Below, in pieces: positions 7,949 through 17,652 of a stretch of 64,000 nucleotides of DNA. The DNA is taken from assembly GCA_022181065.1 (NCBI GenBank), contig BQMY01000081.1, positions 1 through 64,000 of the forward strand, written 5' to 3'. Numbering within the stretch: the first letter of the stretch is position 1; each line of letters starts with the position of its first letter. Made by a program: the position numbers and the translations under genes. Origin of the DNA: Melioribacteraceae bacterium (GTDB taxonomy: Bacteria > Bacteroidota > Ignavibacteria > Ignavibacteriales > Melioribacteraceae). Below the pieces are notes generated by a model. It did no database searches, had not been told where the DNA came from, and saw nothing but the letters and a program-made list of their open reading frames with translations.

Positions 7949-9901
7949 ATGAAGTTTAATTATCTACTTTCCTTTCTTTTATTAGTGGCAGTTTCCTTAC
8001 AAGCGCAAATTGATCTTTTAGGTTCGATCAATCCGAATCAATTTTCAAGCTATTCTGATATCTGGGGATATGTCGATGAAAACAACCGGGAATACGCAAT
8101 CATGGGTGGCTATAGCGGTACGCATGTAATTGATGTTACCGATCCTTCAGCACCTTCGATAGTCGGTTTTATACCGGGTCCGGAATCAATATGGCGTGAT
8201 ATTAAAGTTCATGATCAATACGCTTATGTCACCACAGAAGGAAGTGGTTTTGGTGAAGGATTGCAGATAATTGATCTGACTAATGTCCCCAACTCGATAT
8301 CACTCGCGAATACAGTTGATCAATATTTTACCAGCGCGCACAATATCTTTATTGATGATGGCTACGCCTTTGTAGTTGGTACAGATGGCATTGGCGGGAT
8401 ACATATTCTTGATCTCGCTGATCCGGTTAACCCTGTTCAAACCGCTTATTATACACAAAGCGGGTATGTACATGATGTTTACGTCTGGAGTGACACTATA
8501 GTTGCTTGCGCTGCCTCAACATATGATCTTGTGGATATTACCGACAAAGCTAATCCCTTTAAAATTAGCGAAAGCGCGGCTCTTCCCGGTATTTATGCGC
8601 ATTCCGGCTGGATGACAGAAGATAAAAGATACTTCGTCGCGTGTGAAGAATTTAATCAGCGCGATATCACAGTGTGGGATTTGGAGGATCGCTCAACCTG
8701 GGAACTCGTCGTACCCGAATGGCAAATGGATACAGGGAGTATTGTGCACAATCTTTTTATAAAGGGGAATTACGCGCATATTTCATATTATACTGATGGT
8801 TATGTGGTGCTGGATATAACAGACCCGACACAGCCGCTTCTTGCCGGTTCATACGACACAGATACTCAGACAAATAGTGGTTTTAACGGTGCCTGGGGAT
8901 GTTATCCTTATTTGCCTTCCGGGAATGTGATTATTTCCGATATTAACGAAGGGCTTTTTATTCTGTCTTTCAACCCAACCAACATCGCTCCGGTAATTTC
9001 GTTAAGTTCATCACCCGAATTTGTTAACAACACAGATGATGTTCTTATCTCTGCTCAGGTTGATGATGACAAAGCTATTGATGACGCTAAATTATACTAC
9101 CGTACAATAATAAGTGATGACACTTCTTCATGGAATTCGGTGAGTGATTTGAATGGTCCAACCGAAAACCTTTACGGATTTTATATTCCGGGTCAGGAAC
9201 ACCTTACTGATGTACAATATTATATTGCCGCGATTGATTCCGACGATGAAGTTACAACTCTGCCTGCCGGTGGATCAGGAGTTGATCCGATTGGTCAAAC
9301 ACCCCCCGAAACATTTCTGCACTACAGCGTTGTTATCGCGGGAATTCCGGTTATTGAATCATATGCTCCTGCAGTGATGGATACAACTGTTTCAAAAGGT
9401 GATATCATTAATTTTGCAGTGATCGCCTCTGATACCACAAATCTCGGCATTAGTGTTAAGTGGTATTGGAATGGGATCAAATTGGTTGAAGGTAACACTT
9501 ATGAATACTCCACATTTTTCAGTCCGGCGCAAACAATTGATACGGTTGAAGCTGTGATTTCAAACGGATTTAATGAAGTTAGTGTAACATGGTACGTGAC
9601 CGTTGATATTGCACTCTCGGTACCTGATGGAAATGTCTATACATACAATTTGGAGCAAAACTATCCGAATCCTTTCAACCCATCAACGAATATCAGTTTT
9701 TCTCTCGAAAATCCCGGAAATGTTGAGTTGACTGTCTATTCAATAACTGGTGAGATTGTTGCGCGTCTTTTGAGCGGACATATGGGAAAAGGGACTCATT
9801 CTGTGCGCTTCGATGCTAGGGGATATGGTTCAGGTGTATATATTGCGCGAATAAATTCAGGTGATTTTTCTCAAACAATCAAGATGATATTACAGAAATA
9901 A
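7949..9901 (+). CDS. Choice-of-anchor B (LVIVD-repeat) protein with T9SS C-terminal domain
   Basis: 650 residues with a signal peptide (about 1-19, ending LQAQ). Residues 20-360 hold repeated blades of the LVIVD type, such as IDVTDPSAPSIVG, IIDLTNVP, IHILDLADPVNPVQ and LDITDPTQPLLAG. Their layout matches the choice-of-anchor B proteins. An Ig-like region follows (about 360-560). The C-terminus (from QNYPNPFNPSTNISFSLEN to KMILQK) is a T9SS sorting domain. The ribosome site CCGGAG precedes the ATG. It lies upstream of a heme-binding lipoprotein whose ATG overlaps its stop by one base. Surface location is predicted; the function is unknown. Confidence 0.85.
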   Translation: MKFNYLLSFLLLVAVSLQAQIDLLGSINPNQFSSYSDIWGYVDENNREYAIMGGYSGTHVIDVTDPSAPSIVGFIPGPESIWRDIKVHDQYAYVTTEGSGFGEGLQIIDLTNVPNSISLANTVDQYFTSAHNIFIDDGYAFVVGTDGIGGIHILDLADPVNPVQTAYYTQSGYVHDVYVWSDTIVACAASTYDLVDITDKANPFKISESAALPGIYAHSGWMTEDKRYFVACEEFNQRDITVWDLEDRSTWELVVPEWQMDTGSIVHNLFIKGNYAHISYYTDGYVVLDITDPTQPLLAGSYDTDTQTNSGFNGAWGCYPYLPSGNVIISDINEGLFILSFNPTNIAPVISLSSSPEFVNNTDDVLISAQVDDDKAIDDAKLYYRTIISDDTSSWNSVSDLNGPTENLYGFYIPGQEHLTDVQYYIAAIDSDDEVTTLPAGGSGVDPIGQTPPETFLHYSVVIAGIPVIESYAPAVMDTTVSKGDIINFAVIASDTTNLGISVKWYWNGIKLVEGNTYEYSTFFSPAQTIDTVEAVISNGFNEVSVTWYVTVDIALSVPDGNVYTYNLEQNYPNPFNPSTNISFSLENPGNVELTVYSITGEIVARLLSGHMGKGTHSVRFDARGYGSGVYIARINSGDFSQTIKMILQK

Positions 9902-11334
9902 TGAAAATTAAATTATTCTTTGCTTTTGCTCTTTTTAGTATCCTGCTGATATCGTGCAGAGAAGACAACAATCCGGTGGAAAATGATGAACAAATTATCT
10001 CAACCGGATTTTCCGACGCCAGAGTTGGCGAAATATTTGAAGAAAATTGTACTACTTCAGGTTGCCACGGCGGCACAAATCCCGCAAATGGATTGAGTCT
10101 GGAAACACATGGTAATCTTTTACTGGGCAGTTCGTCAAGGAAGGTGGGCGAAACATCAAACGGTGGCGGAGCTGTTGTTGTTCCTTACGAACCTGAAAAA
10201 AGCCTCCTCTACAGGATGATATCAGGGGAAACTACTCCTGTAATGCCTCTCGGTCGAAATCTTCTGGACGCGGCTGATGTTGAAATTATTAAAACATGGA
10301 TAGAGCAGGGCGCAAGGGATGAAAATGATGTTGTCCCTGAACTTTCGGGCACTGATGACGTTTATGTTTGCTCACAAAACGCAGATTATATTAACGTTAT
10401 TGATGGTGAACTTAAAAATGTATTGAGAACAATCAGTACAGATTTTATTGCTGAAAACGACGCACCGCACATGGTAAAATACTCCGATGGTTTTATTTAC
10501 GCGACCACAATAAAATCGGGTAAACTACTTAAAATAAATGGTTCTAACTTTCAGATAGTTACCGCTGTTGAAGGTTTGGGCTATCCCGGTATGATACAGA
10601 TTGATGGTTCGGCGGGACTCGCATATGTATCTCGTTCCTCTACAGCACCGGGTACTTACAGCACCATATATAAAATTGATATCAACAATATGGAACTTCT
10701 GGAAGAAATTGTTCTTCCGGTAGAAGGTATCCCGCATGGAATAGCTCTCACAGCGGATGGTTCGAAACTGTACGTCGCGAATCTTACCAAAAACAGAGTC
10801 AGTGTTGTTAACACATCGAATGGTGAGCTGATAACTGATGTTTCGCTCGATTCCGAGACTGATCATCAGCCGATGCAGGCAGCTTTATCTCCCGACGATA
10901 AATACCTTTATATTTCGGCTCGGGGAAGTGGTAAACTTCTTGTGCTCGATACAGATAATATGGAAGTGATAAGTTCCGTTGGAATTGGTATGGGTCCGAT
11001 GCACATTGCCACCAGCTCTGACGGCAGCAAGATATATCTTCCTGCAATGATGGCAGGAACAGTAAGTGTGGTAGATTTCGACGGGAGCAATTGGACAAAA
11101 ACGAATGAAATTAGTCATCCCGCGATGAAAATGCCGCATGGCTGCGATATCACAAGTGATGACAGGTATTTATATGTTTCCTGCCGAAATACTGAAGGCA
11201 TGTACTCTTCGCCATATCCATACGCGGATGGTACAAGACCGGGACTCCTTTTCACCATTGACCTCGGAACTGAGTCTGTTTTGAAATACCAGGAAATAGG
11301 GGCTTACGGCTCAGGACTGACTATTAGAAAGTAA
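9901..11334 (+). CDS. Lipoprotein with cytochrome c-like domain and YVTN-type beta-propeller
   Basis: 477 residues. The signal peptide ends in ILLISC, with Cys19 as the lipidated residue. Residues 35-145 look like a planctomycete-type cytochrome c domain: a heme site CTTSGCHGG, then GLSLETHG and MPLGRNLLDAADVEIIKTWI, where the Met could be the distal ligand. The heme motif is CX4CH rather than the usual CX2CH. Residues 150-477 form a YVTN/NHL-like propeller with repeats such as YVCSQNADYINVIDG, LYVANLTKNRVSVVNTSNG and LYISARGSGKLLVLDTDN. It is translationally coupled to the LVIVD protein upstream, so the two may act together at the surface. Confidence 0.8.
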   Translation: MKIKLFFAFALFSILLISCREDNNPVENDEQIISTGFSDARVGEIFEENCTTSGCHGGTNPANGLSLETHGNLLLGSSSRKVGETSNGGGAVVVPYEPEKSLLYRMISGETTPVMPLGRNLLDAADVEIIKTWIEQGARDENDVVPELSGTDDVYVCSQNADYINVIDGELKNVLRTISTDFIAENDAPHMVKYSDGFIYATTIKSGKLLKINGSNFQIVTAVEGLGYPGMIQIDGSAGLAYVSRSSTAPGTYSTIYKIDINNMELLEEIVLPVEGIPHGIALTADGSKLYVANLTKNRVSVVNTSNGELITDVSLDSETDHQPMQAALSPDDKYLYISARGSGKLLVLDTDNMEVISSVGIGMGPMHIATSSDGSKIYLPAMMAGTVSVVDFDGSNWTKTNEISHPAMKMPHGCDITSDDRYLYVSCRNTEGMYSSPYPYADGTRPGLLFTIDLGTESVLKYQEIGAYGSGLTIRK

Positions 11335-11400
11335 TACTCATTTTTTATAGCACCTTAAAAATAGTATATTAACACAAGGTTAAATATTATTATAGGTGCT

Positions 11401-11880
11401 ATGAAAAAAGTAATATATCCCGGTACATTTGATCCCGTTACTTTCGGGCATATCGATATTGTTGAAAGAGCAAGCGACCTGTTTGATGAAGTAGTTGTGA
11501 CTGTCGCTAAAAATCCTTCCAAAACCTGTATGTTCAGCGTTGATGAAAGAACGTTGATGCTAAAGGAAAGTTTAAAACATCTTCCCAATGTTACTGCCGA
11601 TTCATTCGACGGGCTTGTTGTAGATCACGCAAAGGCTATTGGCGCGTTAGGAATTATCCGTGGTTTGAGAGCTGTAAGTGATTTTGAATATGAGTTCCAG
11701 ATGGCACTTATGAACAGAAAACTCAACGGTGAGCTAACAACAATATTCCTTATGCCTCACGAAAAATATACTTATCTCAATTCTACTATAATCCGAAATC
11801 TTGCTCAGTTTAAGGGAGATGTGACTGACTTTGTTCCCGAGGTGGTTTTAGAATTTTTAAAGAAAAAATCGGGTAAATAA
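11401..11880 (+). CDS. coaD: Phosphopantetheine adenylyltransferase CoaD
   Basis: CoaD transfers AMP to 4'-phosphopantetheine in the penultimate step of coenzyme A synthesis. At 159 residues it has the normal size. It shows the nucleotidyltransferase motif PGTFDPVTFGH near the N-terminus, GLRAVSDFEYEFQMA in the middle and the NSTIIRNLAQFKG motif (ISSTxxR equivalent) near the end. It stands alone, just ahead of the pst operon. Confidence 0.97.
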   Translation: MKKVIYPGTFDPVTFGHIDIVERASDLFDEVVVTVAKNPSKTCMFSVDERTLMLKESLKHLPNVTADSFDGLVVDHAKAIGALGIIRGLRAVSDFEYEFQMALMNRKLNGELTTIFLMPHEKYTYLNSTIIRNLAQFKGDVTDFVPEVVLEFLKKKSGK

Positions 11881-11883
11881 AAA

Positions 11884-11902
11884 TCTTAATAATTTCTTAA
11901 CA
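11884..11902 (+). promoter_or_regulatory. Possible Pho box upstream of pstS
   Basis: Two 6-7 base direct repeats, TCTTAAT at 11884 and TCTTAAC at 11895, lie 11 bases apart. This is the repeat spacing of PhoB/PhoP sites, and the core TTAATA/TTAACA resembles the PhoP half-site. The region is AT-rich, so chance similarity is a real alternative. Confidence 0.3.
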
Positions 11903-11973
11903 TCACTATCCTTTAAATACCTGTATAGTTGTATTAATTGTTGATTGATAATTCTTAAAATATTGGAAAAAAT

Positions 11974-12891
11974 GTGAAGCGATTTCACAAACTTTTAATT
12001 TATTCAGTTTTCATTGTTTTGACATTTGTTTCCTGTCAGAAAAGGCAGAACCGCGCGAAGGAAGTTATTTCGATAAAAGGTTCCGATACAATGGTTAACC
12101 TTACCCAGAAATGGGCTGAGACTTACATGAAGAAGTTTAATGATCTATCCATTCATGTTACAGGTGGAGGTTCGGGTACCGGTGTCGCGGCTCTGTTGAA
12201 TGGTACAGCGTCGATTGCTAATATAAGTCGGGAATTGAAAGAGCGGGAATACAAAAACGCTCACGAAAGGGGTATTGAACCATACCAGATTAAAGTAGCG
12301 CTTGACGGTATAGCAATAATCGTAAATCCTGAAAATAATATTGATACTCTTCTTGTTGAGCAGGTACGAGATATATTTTCCGGTAAAATAAGATATTGGT
12401 CCGAGGTTGGAGGAGCTGAAGAAAGAATTGTACTTTACGGCAGGGAAAACAGCAGCGGAACTTATGAATACTTCAAAAATATTATCCTGGATGATAAGGA
12501 TAGCGACTACTCAATAGATTTTGCGACTTCAACACAGGTACTGCAAGGTACTTCTGCTCTTGGTGAAGCGGTGGCTCTTGATAAACGTGGTATTGGTTAT
12601 GGAGGAGTCGGGTATTTTGTTGGTCGAAAAGACCTTAAAATTATACACATCAAGGAAGGCGATTCAAAATTAGCGGTATCACCAACACATGATGGTGAAT
12701 TGAACTATGAAATTATCCGTAATGGTGAATACCCTCTGGCAAGATATTTATATTGCTTTACTAACGGTGAGCCTAAAGAGGGTGCGTTGAAAGATTATAT
12801 CGATTTTATTCTTTCAGCGGAAGGGCAATCAATTGTTGAACAGATGGAATATATTCCCCTAATTGATTTCAGCAAAGATGAGCAGCAGTAA
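11974..12891 (+). CDS. pstS: Phosphate ABC transporter substrate-binding lipoprotein PstS
   Basis: 305 residues with a GTG start. The signal peptide ends in a lipobox TFVSC (Cys21), so this is a lipid-anchored phosphate-binding protein. KGSDTMVNLTQKWAE and GGGSGTGVAALLNG are phosphate-contacting segments of PBP-like PstS proteins, and GRENSSGTYEYF gives the third loop. It is the first gene of pstSCAB-phoU and its end overlaps pstC. Confidence 0.93.
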   Translation: MKRFHKLLIYSVFIVLTFVSCQKRQNRAKEVISIKGSDTMVNLTQKWAETYMKKFNDLSIHVTGGGSGTGVAALLNGTASIANISRELKEREYKNAHERGIEPYQIKVALDGIAIIVNPENNIDTLLVEQVRDIFSGKIRYWSEVGGAEERIVLYGRENSSGTYEYFKNIILDDKDSDYSIDFATSTQVLQGTSALGEAVALDKRGIGYGGVGYFVGRKDLKIIHIKEGDSKLAVSPTHDGELNYEIIRNGEYPLARYLYCFTNGEPKEGALKDYIDFILSAEGQSIVEQMEYIPLIDFSKDEQQ

Positions 12892-13840
12892 TTCGCCATA
12901 TAAAAAACTTGTTTCAAAACGGATTGAAATTAAAGAAAGTCTTATAAGATTTTTCTTTATGATCAATGGTTACGTTGCTGTCCTCTTTTTACTTCTGATT
13001 TTTATTTTCCTTCTTCAGGAAGCCTTTTCGGTTATCATTGAACCGGGAGTTGAGGATTTTGTTTACTCGGAACGCACTGATGCCAGCGGGGAGAGTAGTA
13101 AAGTATATGAATGGTATCCCACAAGTGATGACCCAAGATATTCACTTGTACCCTTAATTATGGGTTCACTCCTTACAGCATTGCCCGCAACCATAATAGC
13201 TACTTTTTTCGGCATTATTCTCGGGATTTATCTTGCGGAAATCGCTTCGAACAGATTACGGGAAATCCTGAAGCCGGCAGTTGAGCTGTTTGCCGGAATT
13301 CCCACTGTTGTTATGGGTTTTTTTATCATTGCGGTTGGCGCGACATTATTCCAGGATTTTTTTGGTTTTCTTAACCGGTTAAATGCTTTTGTAGCGTCAC
13401 TCGGCTTATCACTAATAATTATTCCCATTATCGCCTCACTCTCTGAAGAAGCAATGCGATCTGTACCGATCCAGCGCAGAATGGCAAGCTACGCACTTGG
13501 CGCAACAAAGTGGCAAACTATTATTAAAGTGGTTATTCCATCAGCATTGAGTGGAATTTCAGCAGGAATAATATTGGGGTTTGGTCGTGCAATCGGTGAA
13601 ACTATGATCGTGCTCATGGCAACTGGTAACGCAGCCGAGCTTACGTTTGATATTTTCCGCAGCGTTAGAACGATGACCGCAACAATAGCCGCGGAAATGG
13701 GGGAAGTATCACAGCAGTCGAGTCACTATTACGCGCTCTTTTTCATCGGGGTTGTACTATTTGTCGTGACATTTCTGCTTAACCTTATCGCGGCTTTGGT
13801 ACTGCGACGCATGAACAAAAAAGCGGGGAATTATTCATGA
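12878..13840 (+). CDS. pstC: Phosphate ABC transporter permease PstC
   Basis: Inner-membrane permease, 320 residues. I chose the ATG at 12878, inside the end of pstS, over an in-frame TTG at 12863. One membrane helix near residues 25-48 is followed by a periplasmic loop, then the permease core. The EAA coupling motif is seen in MASYALGATKWQTIIKVVIPSALSG (in two parts, about residues 203-227). GRAIGETMIVLMATGN is the conserved Pst permease segment. The stop overlaps pstA (ATGA). Confidence 0.94.
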   Translation: MSSSNSPYKKLVSKRIEIKESLIRFFFMINGYVAVLFLLLIFIFLLQEAFSVIIEPGVEDFVYSERTDASGESSKVYEWYPTSDDPRYSLVPLIMGSLLTALPATIIATFFGIILGIYLAEIASNRLREILKPAVELFAGIPTVVMGFFIIAVGATLFQDFFGFLNRLNAFVASLGLSLIIIPIIASLSEEAMRSVPIQRRMASYALGATKWQTIIKVVIPSALSGISAGIILGFGRAIGETMIVLMATGNAAELTFDIFRSVRTMTATIAAEMGEVSQQSSHYYALFFIGVVLFVVTFLLNLIAALVLRRMNKKAGNYS

Positions 13841-14832
13841 TGGATAAGAATAATTCGCCCCTGAGATATAATACTCCTAAAAAATGGGACTACAAACTGA
13901 GTGATATTCTCGCGGTTAACGGTATCAGAATAATCACCGGCTTTTTGTTACTTGTGATGTTTTTTGTAATCGCCAAAATCTTTTATGAGGGAAGCGGGAT
14001 TTTGAGTTGGGAGTTTTTAACCGAATTTCCAACTAACAATATGACCGAAGGAGGTATCGGTCCCGCTATTTTTGGAACGGTCACCGTTTTGCTCCTGATG
14101 ATATTTTTTGCAGTACCGATTGGCGTATGCGCAGCAATATTTATAAATGAGTATGCGGGAAATACATTATGGACGCGTATCATATTGCTGAGTGTGAACA
14201 ATCTCGCGGGTGTACCATCGATTGTATTCGGTTTGTTCGGATTGGGCTTTTTTATTCTTTTTATCGGGCGTGAACTTGATGAAGTTCTGAAAACCGGATT
14301 GCTGTTCGGTCAGCCCGCAATGCTTTGGGCGGCGGCTACATTAGCGGTGCTGGTATTACCAACGATTATAGTTTCCACTACAGAAGCGTTGAAATCAGTT
14401 CCATTTTCACAAAGGGCTGCCGCATACGGTCTTGGCGCGACCAAATGGCAAACCATCAGGGATATTGTTTTACCGCAGGCAAGACCGGGAATTTTAACCG
14501 GAATCATTCTTGCCGTAAGCAGAGGTGCAGGAGAAACCGCTCCAGTGCTATTTCTCGGATGCGCGTTTTTCCTTCCCGATCTGCCACTTACGTATCTCGA
14601 TATGGGTTTATTCGCGATTCCGCTTGTTAATCCGACAGAGCAGTTTATGTTTCTATCGTATCATATATTTATACTGGCGACACAATCAACAAACCCTATA
14701 TTAACAAAGCCGATTCAATATGGTACCACACTGGTTTTAATAATATTGATTGTATTATTGAATCTGACAGCTGTGATTTTTCGGTATCGTTTCAGAAGAA
14801 TAATTGATGAGATCAGAGGTAACACCAACTAA
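13837..14832 (+). CDS. pstA: Phosphate ABC transporter permease PstA
   Basis: 331 residues, the second permease subunit. It has six membrane helices, the coupling motif AAAYGLGATKWQTIRDIVLP, and the family segment SRGAGETAPVLFLG. The N-terminal extension of about 30 residues is cytoplasmic. It overlaps pstC by four bases and pstB by one base, so the three genes are tightly coupled. Confidence 0.94.
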   Translation: MMDKNNSPLRYNTPKKWDYKLSDILAVNGIRIITGFLLLVMFFVIAKIFYEGSGILSWEFLTEFPTNNMTEGGIGPAIFGTVTVLLLMIFFAVPIGVCAAIFINEYAGNTLWTRIILLSVNNLAGVPSIVFGLFGLGFFILFIGRELDEVLKTGLLFGQPAMLWAAATLAVLVLPTIIVSTTEALKSVPFSQRAAAYGLGATKWQTIRDIVLPQARPGILTGIILAVSRGAGETAPVLFLGCAFFLPDLPLTYLDMGLFAIPLVNPTEQFMFLSYHIFILATQSTNPILTKPIQYGTTLVLIILIVLLNLTAVIFRYRFRRIIDEIRGNTN

Positions 14833-15590
14833 TGAAAGAAGTAAAAGTTAAAGTTCAGAATCTTAATGTATTTTTTAATTATCTGCAGGCACTAAACAGT
14901 GTTTCGATAGAGATATATTCCAATAAGATCACTTCGATAGTTGGTCCGTCGGGATGCGGTAAAACAACATTCCTGAGAACTATAAACCGTATGAATGACC
15001 TGATCATGGGTTTCAGAAAAACAGGGGAAGTGATAATTGACGGGGTTGAGCTTTATGATAATTCGATCGATGTAGTAAACCTGAGACGACTGGTGGGAAT
15101 GGTTTTCCAGACATCAAATTTGTTTCCGAAATCGGTTTATGATAATATTACATTTGGTCCGAGGCTGCATGGGATAAAAGATAAAAAGCGCCTCGATGAA
15201 ATAGTTGAAAACGTCTGCACCCGCTCTGCTATCTGGAATGAGGTAAAAGACAGACTTAATGAAAACGCGCTCAGTTTTTCCGCGGGTCAGCAGCAGAGAC
15301 TTTGTATTGCGCGCGTACTGGCTGTTGAACCGGATATTATCCTGATGGATGAACCCGCGAGCGCACTTGATCCTTCTTCTACAGCTAAAATTGAAGAGCT
15401 TATTCTTGATCTGAGGAATAATTATACTGTTCTGATTGTAACGCATAATATGCAGCAGGCAGCAAGGATAAGTGATTATACAGCATTCTTTTACCTTGGT
15501 CAGTTAGTGGAATATGAAAAAACTTCGAAGATGTTTACCAACCCGACTAATAAGCAGACCGAAGATTACATAACAGGGAGATTCGGTTAA
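14832..15590 (+). CDS. pstB: Phosphate ABC transporter ATP-binding protein PstB
   Basis: 252 residues, the standard PstB size. Walker A is GPSGCGKTTFLR, the ABC signature LSFSAGQQQRLCIAR, Walker B IILMDEPASALDP and the switch histidine VTHNMQQAARISD. It powers phosphate import with PstC and PstA, and its ATG overlaps the pstA stop. The signature reads FSAGQQQ where most PstB proteins have LSGGQQQ, a small variation at the first positions. Confidence 0.96.
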   Translation: MKEVKVKVQNLNVFFNYLQALNSVSIEIYSNKITSIVGPSGCGKTTFLRTINRMNDLIMGFRKTGEVIIDGVELYDNSIDVVNLRRLVGMVFQTSNLFPKSVYDNITFGPRLHGIKDKKRLDEIVENVCTRSAIWNEVKDRLNENALSFSAGQQQRLCIARVLAVEPDIILMDEPASALDPSSTAKIEELILDLRNNYTVLIVTHNMQQAARISDYTAFFYLGQLVEYEKTSKMFTNPTNKQTEDYITGRFG

Positions 15591-15668
15591 ATTAACACTA
15601 ATTTAACCTTGAATAAAAATATCAGCATATATTCTTAAATTTTTTTTTATTATATTATTCCCATTAAT

Positions 15669-15702
15669 AAAAGCCCGTCATCTATTGATTGGCTTTTTTT
15701 TT
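15669..15702 (+). terminator. Possible terminator between pstB and phoU
   Basis: AAAAGCC at 15669-15675 pairs with GGCTTTT at 15691-15697 and a T run follows. The loop is 15 bases long, so the structure is modest. It would allow partial uncoupling of phoU from pstSCAB. Confidence 0.45.
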
Positions 15703-15719
15703 GAACTGATATTGAATGC

Positions 15720-16382
15720 ATGGAAAGACCATTTGACATACAGATTGAAAAGCTGAAAACAAAGCTGATAAAAATGTGCAGCCTTGTAGATGAGCAGGTT
15801 GAGTTTGCTATCAAAGCTCTTGAAACAGAAGATAGTGATCTTGCTTCATTTGTAGTTGAAAGGGATGCTAAAGTTGATAAATACGATGTTAAAATAGAAA
15901 AAATTTGTCAGCGTCTTTTTGCGCTTAATCAACCCGTCGCGATGGATCTGCGCCTTATAATGTCGGCATTGAAAATAAATGCAAACCTTGAAAGAGTAGG
16001 TGATCTGGCTGTTTCCATAGCAAGAAATGTAATTGATATTGGCAATAAGCCAGAATTTCATTCAACCCTTCATTTTACCGCTATTTCGCAAGTTACCCGT
16101 GATATGATTAAAAAAGCGATAGATTCGTTTATTAATAACGATTCCGAACTTGCTAAAACTGTGCTGAATGATGAGGGCAGACTTGACAGTATGGTCGATG
16201 AAGATACCGCAGCACTGGTTGAAATAATGAAAGCCTCACCCGATAATGTTTCGCCGGGTCTCTACTACTTTGATATATTCCAGTCACTTGAACGATTGGG
16301 CGATCATGCCACAAACATTAGTGAAGAAGTATATTTTATAGTAAAAGCCCAGCTAATTAAACATCACCAATTGGAAGACTAG
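15720..16382 (+). CDS. phoU: Phosphate signalling protein PhoU
   Basis: 220 residues of two PhoU three-helix bundles. The metal-binding motifs are visible as E-x-x-x-D pairs in ANLERVGDLAVSIARN (first repeat) and SLERLGDHATNISEE (second repeat). PhoU links the Pst transporter to the Pho regulon and restrains uptake. It follows pstB after 129 bases that hold a possible terminator. No phoR or phoB is present in the window. Confidence 0.95.
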   Translation: MERPFDIQIEKLKTKLIKMCSLVDEQVEFAIKALETEDSDLASFVVERDAKVDKYDVKIEKICQRLFALNQPVAMDLRLIMSALKINANLERVGDLAVSIARNVIDIGNKPEFHSTLHFTAISQVTRDMIKKAIDSFINNDSELAKTVLNDEGRLDSMVDEDTAALVEIMKASPDNVSPGLYYFDIFQSLERLGDHATNISEEVYFIVKAQLIKHHQLED

Positions 16383-16390
16383 GCGGGTTA

Positions 16391-17638
16391 TTATACCCAC
16401 CCTCTCAATTTACAAGCTTCCGCGACCCTCGCAACACCAACTACCATTGCCGCAAGACGGGGGTGTATCTGTTTTTCTTTTACCGCTTCCTGAACTGTTT
16501 TGTAGGCTTTTGTAAGTTTTTTGTCCAGGCGCTCATGAACCAGATTCTCCTCCCAGAAGTAGGAATAATGATCCTGTACCATTTCGAAGTATGATACAGT
16601 CACACCTCCGGCACTCGCGAGAATATCAGGTATTACATGAACATTGTTTTTATTAAGAATAAAATCCGCTTCCGGGGTTGTAGGACCGTTTGCCAATTCA
16701 CATATTACGCGGGCTTTTATTTTTCCAGCGTTTTCGGATGTGATTGAGTTTTCAAGAGCCGCGGGATAAAGTACTTCAACATCCAGTTCGAGGAGTTCTT
16801 CCTGTGGAAGTGGTTTGCCGCCGGGAAAGTTTGCGACTGTGCCATTTGTCAGTTTATGAGTAACCAGTTCTTTAGGATCCATTCCATCACGGTTGAAAAT
16901 TGCTCCGCGCGAATCGGATACCGCTACAAGTTTTCCTCCGCCGAGTATTTCCTGATGGAGTAGTGCCGCTCGTTGCCCGGCATTTCCAAATCCCTGAATC
17001 GCGTAACATCTGTGGGGATCGTAGCCATACAATTTGCAAGCTTCGCGAACGGTTATGACACCACCTCTCGCCGTTGCGTCTCTTCTCCCTTCTGTTCCAC
17101 CGACCTGCTGGGGTTTATCGGTCATTACACCGGGATGATGTCTGTTTACCAGAGTTTCATACTCATCCATCATCCATGTCATTATCTGCGGATTTGTATA
17201 AACATCGGGGGCGGGAACATCTTTATCGATGCCAATCATTGGGGAGATGGCTCGAACATAAGCTCTTGAGAGTCTTTCCAGCTCACTGATGGAAAGTTCC
17301 TTGGGATTACATTTTACTCCACCTTTACCTCCACCGAGAGGAAGATCAACCACCGCGGTTTTCCAGGTCATCCATGAAGCGAGGGCGCGTATTGTATCGA
17401 CTGTTTCCTCAGGGTGAAAACGTATTCCGCCCTTTGCCGGACCGCGAGCCTGATTATACTGAATCCTGTATCCGTGAAAAATCCTTGAAGCTCCGTTATC
17501 CATTTTTACGTTGAGTGTAAACTTAAACTCTCTCTGCGGGAATATCAGCAGGTCAACAGTCGCCTCATCTAGATTTAATATCCTGGCTGCTTCAAGAACC
17601 TGTTGCTGCGCTACTTTAAATGAATTATAAGATTCCAT
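16391..17638 (-). CDS. Glu/Leu/Phe/Val dehydrogenase (glutamate dehydrogenase type)
   Basis: 415 residues, the length of NAD-type hexameric glutamate dehydrogenases such as RocG/GudB. It catalyses reversible oxidative deamination of glutamate to 2-oxoglutarate. The substrate loop ARGPAKGGIRFHPEE and catalytic Lys loop PLGGGKGGVKCNP are intact, as are VPAPDVYTNPQIMTWM and the Rossmann motif GFGNAGQRAA. It is the last gene of a minus-strand run with the zinc-ribbon protein and the PPDK-like protein, and converges with phoU (8-base gap). A second, different glutamate dehydrogenase lies at 21240-22601. Confidence 0.93.
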   Translation of the reverse strand: MESYNSFKVAQQQVLEAARILNLDEATVDLLIFPQREFKFTLNVKMDNGASRIFHGYRIQYNQARGPAKGGIRFHPEETVDTIRALASWMTWKTAVVDLPLGGGKGGVKCNPKELSISELERLSRAYVRAISPMIGIDKDVPAPDVYTNPQIMTWMMDEYETLVNRHHPGVMTDKPQQVGGTEGRRDATARGGVITVREACKLYGYDPHRCYAIQGFGNAGQRAALLHQEILGGGKLVAVSDSRGAIFNRDGMDPKELVTHKLTNGTVANFPGGKPLPQEELLELDVEVLYPAALENSITSENAGKIKARVICELANGPTTPEADFILNKNNVHVIPDILASAGGVTVSYFEMVQDHYSYFWEENLVHERLDKKLTKAYKTVQEAVKEKQIHPRLAAMVVGVARVAEACKLRGWV

Positions 17639-17652
17639 CTTTTACCTGCCAA

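Noticed and set aside
12863-12877. TTG start for pstC
   Set aside because: Adds five residues inside pstS; the ATG at 12878 gives the expected N-terminus.
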